Shown here one piece after another: positions 13,918-16,936 of a stretch of DNA of 16,936 nucleotides (positions are counted from its first letter, which is position 1; the number at the start of each line of letters is the position of its first letter). The translations under genes and the position numbers were made by a program. The stretch is taken from NCBI GenBank assembly GCA_964642235.1, contig CAZXOP010000032.1, positions 1 to 16,936 of the forward strand, in the 5' to 3' direction. The notes under the pieces were generated by a model, which was not told where the DNA came from, did no database searches, and was given only the letters and a program-made list of their open reading frames with translations. The DNA is from CAYSND01 sp964642235 (GTDB lineage Bacteria > Bacteroidota > Bacteroidia > Bacteroidales > UBA932).

Positions 13918-14763
13918 AGATTCTATTTTTTCTCCTCCCATGAATAAATTTTAACCCAGTCTATAGCCATCTCATAAGGGAACCCATCAGTTGAAGTCAC
14001 CTTGCCGGGCCAAAAATTAATTCCGGAATCCCCTTTATCGGCACAAGCATAATTCAGAATTAAATAAAAGTCAGTCTCGAAGGGCCAACGAGCAGATGCG
14101 ATACCGCTTTTGCTGTGAGTAAGAGAGATCACCCCATTTACATAAAATTCTATTTTGTTTTCAGACTTAATAATGCCAAAAACATTATAATCAGAGGTGT
14201 TGATAGTAACTGTAACATAGGGAGAGGGTTTTAGTTCCACCTTTTCAGCCGAGGATTGATGTATCACTTGATAGACAAATCCGTCATTATTAAGACGTTC
14301 CATAATATCTATCTCACCACAGTCCGGCCACCCTTTGAATATTTCATTCTGCGGCATAAGCCAAATAGCCGGCCATCCACCCTGACCGGAACGGGTAAAT
14401 TTAGCCCTAACTTCGAGTTTCCCATATTTAAAGCTAAACTTATTTAAAGACTGAATAGCACCTGTCTCGGGGAGATTTTTCTCTTTATTCCATCTTGCGC
14501 GTAAATAAAGATTTCCATCCTTCACCTCAGATAGAGAGGCATCATTGGGAATCACATATTTGTTCCACGCCGCTGACCAAGACTGTGTCTGATAGCTATT
14601 CCAGTTTTTGGTATTGTAAGCAGTCCCTTCAAACTCATCGCTAAATACTAACTTCCACTCCCCGGTGGGAGGTTGGGGATTATCCGGATTAGTGGAGTTT
14701 TTATTACAAGAGGTGAGAAGTAAAATTCCCACCAGAAACCCTAAAAAATATCTCATTTTATGC
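11106..14763 (-). mobile_element. Putative acquired GH16-GH115 cassette between ribF tail repeats
   Basis: About 3.7 kb lies between two 48-bp copies of the ribF 3' end and contains only the two glycoside-hydrolase genes. The layout mimics an element inserted at the 3' end of a gene, with the gene end restored on one side and a relic left on the other. No integrase, transposase or terminal inverted repeat is visible, so the cassette would have been mobilised in trans, shrunk after insertion, or exchanged by homologous recombination. The call rests on the repeats alone. Confidence 0.5.
13923..14756 (-). CDS. GH16 family glycoside hydrolase lipoprotein
   Basis: A 277-residue surface or periplasmic lipoprotein: the signal peptide ends LLLTSC (lipid Cys17), followed by a short Asn/Pro linker. 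The GH16 beta-jelly-roll domain spans about residues 32-275, from WKLVFSDEFEG to the terminal MAIDWVKIYSW strand. The catalytic motif CGEIDIMERLN provides Glu148, Asp150 and Glu153 (ExDxxE; nucleophile and acid/base in this family), and GGWPAIWLMP is the typical substrate-cleft strand. Family members cleave beta-1,3/1,4-glucans, agarose, carrageenan or related polymers; the substrate here cannot be decided, though laminarinase-like activity is common for this layout. I chose ATG 14756 because the ATG at 14798 overlaps ribF in another frame. It starts seven bases after the ribF stop and so shares its transcript. Confidence 0.93.
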   Translation of the reverse strand: MRYFLGFLVGILLLTSCNKNSTNPDNPQPPTGEWKLVFSDEFEGTAYNTKNWNSYQTQSWSAAWNKYVIPNDASLSEVKDGNLYLRARWNKEKNLPETGAIQSLNKFSFKYGKLEVRAKFTRSGQGGWPAIWLMPQNEIFKGWPDCGEIDIMERLNNDGFVYQVIHQSSAEKVELKPSPYVTVTINTSDYNVFGIIKSENKIEFYVNGVISLTHSKSGIASARWPFETDFYLILNYACADKGDSGINFWPGKVTSTDGFPYEMAIDWVKIYSWEEKK

Positions 14764-14811
14764 CTAAAATTTTCGATTTCGAGCAAACTCTTCATCAAGA
14801 TTAATTTGCTC
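14764..14811 (-). repeat. 3' end of ribF, proximal copy of the 48-bp direct repeat
   Basis: This is the coding end of ribF (EQINLDEEFARNRKF and stop). It pairs with the relic at 11058-11105 in the same orientation, 3.7 kb apart. Two of the five differences are silent codon changes (CAA/CAG and CGA/AGA), one is Leu/Ile, and the remaining two bases give Lys/Ile. That pattern suggests both copies were once functional ribF ends in separate lineages. Confidence 0.9.
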
Positions 14812-15651
14812 GCTTAAAGCATCTATAGAGTCAAACTTCTTTTCGTCCCTAATTTTCTCTCTGAACTCTATTTTAATATCAAGTCCATAAATGTCTTCGT
14901 CAAAATCGAGAATGTGCGTCTCAACACTCTTAGAGTCATTAGTACCCACGGTAGGTCTCTTCCCCACATTGCAAATCCCCTTATAATGCTCCCCTAAGAC
15001 CTCAACGTACACACTATAGACTCCGTTTCCGGGGAGGAGCTTCAGGGGTTCGTAGAGCTGCATGTTTGCAGTGGGATAACCCATTGTTCTTCCAAGTTTA
15101 TTGCCCTGTACCACAACACCTTTTAATGAATAGAAGTACCCAAGCATTTTGGAGGCTTCTATTACACCACCCTCCAATAGAGTATTACGGATTTTAGTGG
15201 AACTTATTGATCTCTCCTCAAGTAGCACTTCACCTATTATAAACGTCTCTATCCCAAGGGAGTTAGCAGTATCTATTAACTCTCTCTGCGTCTGATAAAT
15301 ATCTTGACCAAGTTTATGGTCATACCCAATAATAAGGCCTGAAATATTGTACTCCTTAATAAGGTATTGCTGCATAAACTCTTTGGATGTCAGTTTACTA
15401 AACTCCCTGCTAAAGGGAATGACAAATGTTTCATCCACACCGAGGGATTTTATTATCTCCTTTTTTTCATCTAAAGAATTAAGAAGTCTCAGCGCAAAAG
15501 CATCCTGTTGGAGTATTGCACGAGGGTGGGGCCAAAAAGTAACTATCGCGCTCCTCTTTTTTTGAGCGCGAGCCACAGAGCATAACTGTTCTATTATTGC
15601 CCTGTGGCCTAAATGTACGCCATCAAAAAAACCGGTAGCTGCTACAACCAT
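14764..15651 (-). CDS. ribF: Bifunctional riboflavin kinase / FAD synthetase
   Basis: Makes FMN from riboflavin and then FAD from FMN. The 295-residue protein has an N-terminal nucleotidyltransferase domain opening at once with ATGFFDGVHLGHR (residues 5-17, the HxGH-type site), TFWPHPRAIL (about 38-47) and the SSTKIRNTLLEGG signature (150-162). The C-terminal riboflavin-kinase domain has GRTMGYPTANM (187-197) and GVYSVYVEV. The short N-terminus seems normal for Bacteroidales homologues. Its ATG overlaps the phosphorylase stop by ten bases, implying translational coupling. Its last 48 bases are duplicated 3.7 kb away, and GH16 begins seven bases after its stop, a layout unlikely to be ancestral. 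Confidence 0.95.
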   Translation of the reverse strand: MVVAATGFFDGVHLGHRAIIEQLCSVARAQKKRSAIVTFWPHPRAILQQDAFALRLLNSLDEKKEIIKSLGVDETFVIPFSREFSKLTSKEFMQQYLIKEYNISGLIIGYDHKLGQDIYQTQRELIDTANSLGIETFIIGEVLLEERSISSTKIRNTLLEGGVIEASKMLGYFYSLKGVVVQGNKLGRTMGYPTANMQLYEPLKLLPGNGVYSVYVEVLGEHYKGICNVGKRPTVGTNDSKSVETHILDFDEDIYGLDIKIEFREKIRDEKKFDSIDALSEQINLDEEFARNRKF

Positions 15652-16936
15652 CTTACAAGCTCGAAATCCTGACGATGGGGGAGTAATTTATTCTTTGCAA
15701 ACATCCTTCCTGCCACCTGATAAACTCCGGTAATATTAGGAATAACTTTACAAATATAAGTAGCTATACCCTCTTTTATGTCCTTGAACTCAAAAGAATA
15801 GGTCTCTGAAACATGATATTTTCCTTTAACATCCTGCTGCGCATAGACAAGCTCAATCCCAATGTCTTCCGGATCTATATCCCCTAATGAGAGTTGTATC
15901 TGAGAGAGAGACTCTTTACCAAGTAAGAGTTGCTCCTCTGAATCACTCGGTTTAAGGAATGAAAGAACCTCTATGGCAGCCCAATCCCTACGCATCTTCT
16001 TCTTCCAGAAAGCCAACTCCTTGGCCAAGTCGTAATCATCTGCAAGCATTGTTTTTGAACGTTTATAGAGAGGTTCATAATACTTCTCGATATAATCGGT
16101 CATCATTCTATTGGTAGTAAAGTCACAAGCCACCTGAGCTACTGTATTCTTAATAATCTTTATCCAAGCCTTTGGTAAGCCGTTCTTCTCTGTATTATAG
16201 AAGGTAGGGGCTATCTCATTCTCAATTATATTATATATGGTAGCCGCATCAAGTTCATCTTGGAAGTCTTGATTATCATAGGTTTTTTCCATTTGCAAAG
16301 CCCATCCCGCTCCCTCTTTAAACCCTTCAACCCACCATCCGTCAAGTACAGAGAAGTGCATAACTCCATTCATAACCGCCTTCTCTCCGGAAGTTCCCGA
16401 AGCCTCTAAGGGTCTTGTTGGGGTGTTCATCCAAACATCTACCCCTTGAACGAGGAATTTGGCTATATTAATATCGTAATTAGGGACAAATACTATTTTA
16501 CCTAAGAACTGAGGCATTTTAGAGATCTCTACTATACGTTTAATTAAGTCCTGACCCGCTTTATCCGCCGGATGTGCCTTACCTGCATAAAGGAACTGAA
16601 CTGGCTGTTCAGGGTCATTTACTATACGGTCGAGCCTCTCTAAGTCTCTAAAAAGGAGGTGAGCCCTCTTATATGTGGCAAACCTGCGTGCAAACCCTAT
16701 TGTTAGGACATTCTCGTTTAAGGTCTCTTTTATTTTCACTATTTGGCGTGGAGAGTAGTAGCTGGCTGCCACAGGATCAGAAAGACGTAAGTCCACCATC
16801 TCTATTAGTTTCTTCCTTAGATCTTTACGCGTCTGCCATATCTCCTTATCTTCTACTTTATGAATCCCTTGGAAACACTCTTTGTTATAATGGTGAGTCT
16901 TGAATTTTTCACCAAACACCTTAGAGTGAATAACCT
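15642..16936 (-). CDS. Alpha-glucan (glycogen) phosphorylase, C-terminal part (gene runs off the window)
   Basis: Releases glucose-1-phosphate from glycogen-like alpha-glucans using pyridoxal phosphate (GT35). The frame is open from the window edge to TAG at 15642, 431 complete codons. A GTG at 16919 could start an ORF, but the frame continues upstream (VIHSK), so it is internal. Visible motifs are VLTIGFARRFATYKRAHLLF, FLYAGKAHPADKAGQ, FVPNYDINIAKFLVQGVDVW and PTRPLEASGTSGEKAVMNG, with the lysine of GEKAVMNG as the likely PLP-binding residue, then SVLDGWWVEGF. This pattern matches the shorter bacterial/archaeal alpha-glucan phosphorylase branch (TIGR02094 type), not the animal/E. coli GlgP type. 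The last 80-100 residues look like an extra beta-rich domain. It overlaps ribF by ten bases. Confidence 0.9.
   Translation of the reverse strand, partial: VIHSKVFGEKFKTHHYNKECFQGIHKVEDKEIWQTRKDLRKKLIEMVDLRLSDPVAASYYSPRQIVKIKETLNENVLTIGFARRFATYKRAHLLFRDLERLDRIVNDPEQPVQFLYAGKAHPADKAGQDLIKRIVEISKMPQFLGKIVFVPNYDINIAKFLVQGVDVWMNTPTRPLEASGTSGEKAVMNGVMHFSVLDGWWVEGFKEGAGWALQMEKTYDNQDFQDELDAATIYNIIENEIAPTFYNTEKNGLPKAWIKIIKNTVAQVACDFTTNRMMTDYIEKYYEPLYKRSKTMLADDYDLAKELAFWKKKMRRDWAAIEVLSFLKPSDSEEQLLLGKESLSQIQLSLGDIDPEDIGIELVYAQQDVKGKYHVSETYSFEFKDIKEGIATYICKVIPNITGVYQVAGRMFAKNKLLPHRQDFELVRWL

Noticed and set aside
11106..14763. Terminal inverted repeats or a transposase marking the glycoside-hydrolase cassette as a transposon
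   Set aside because: No inverted repeats at the edges and no recombinase gene were found; only the direct ribF-tail repeats support mobility.
16917..16919. GTG at 16919 as the start of the alpha-glucan phosphorylase
   Set aside because: The frame stays open to the window edge and the fragment begins in the middle of the enzyme, lacking the N-terminal half of the family.

Overview
The window looks like a chromosomal segment of a Bacteroidota member, most likely of order Bacteroidales. It is AT-rich, roughly 40% GC by eye. Several genes are preceded by the Bacteroidetes -7 element TAnnTTTG. Characteristic families are present: a DUF4369/TlpA-type lipoprotein, a short RibF, a GH115 enzyme, and an acidic membrane protein ending in a DLRK..YSE motif. 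Apart from the peptide locus and the two glycoside hydrolases, the genes are housekeeping. No tRNA, rRNA, transposase, integrase or CRISPR array was seen, and no gap between genes reaches 300 bases.

Layout: (1) 1-1732 holds the 5' part of ileS (minus strand), divergent from cvpA, with a -7 element for each. (2) 1733-5014 (plus strand) holds cvpA, a 47-codon ORF for a tail-anchored membrane peptide, a peptidase-containing ABC transporter (PCAT, C39 protease plus ABC exporter), and two small genes for double-glycine-leader peptides, closed by a strong terminator at 5032-5067. (3) 5072-8397 (plus strand) is a second unit with its own promoter: a TolC-type outer-membrane channel, a membrane-fusion protein, and tsaB. 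(4) 8390-11029 (minus strand) holds an acidic membrane protein, greA with a leader hairpin, a HIT-family protein, and a lipoprotein with a thioredoxin-like domain that has lost both redox cysteines. (5) 11095-16936 (minus strand) reads as one tight operon in the order alpha-glucan phosphorylase (partial), ribF, GH16 lipoprotein, GH115 glucuronidase.

The most interesting system is regions 2 and 3 together. Two candidate secreted peptides with textbook GG leaders, each with a GxxxG motif in its core, sit directly behind the transporter expected to cleave and export them. The membrane-fusion protein and TolC channel needed to cross a Gram-negative envelope follow. The layout resembles colicin V/class II microcin export (CvaA-CvaB-TolC) and is compatible with a two-peptide bacteriocin. 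The 47-residue membrane peptide is the only visible immunity candidate.

The second notable feature is a footprint of insertion. The last 48 bp of ribF occur twice: once as the true ribF end (14764-14811) and once as a detached relic (11058-11105) in front of the next housekeeping gene. The two glycoside-hydrolase genes fill the space between. This suggests a GH16-GH115 cassette was acquired at the 3' end of ribF, with the tail duplicated as in attL/attR.
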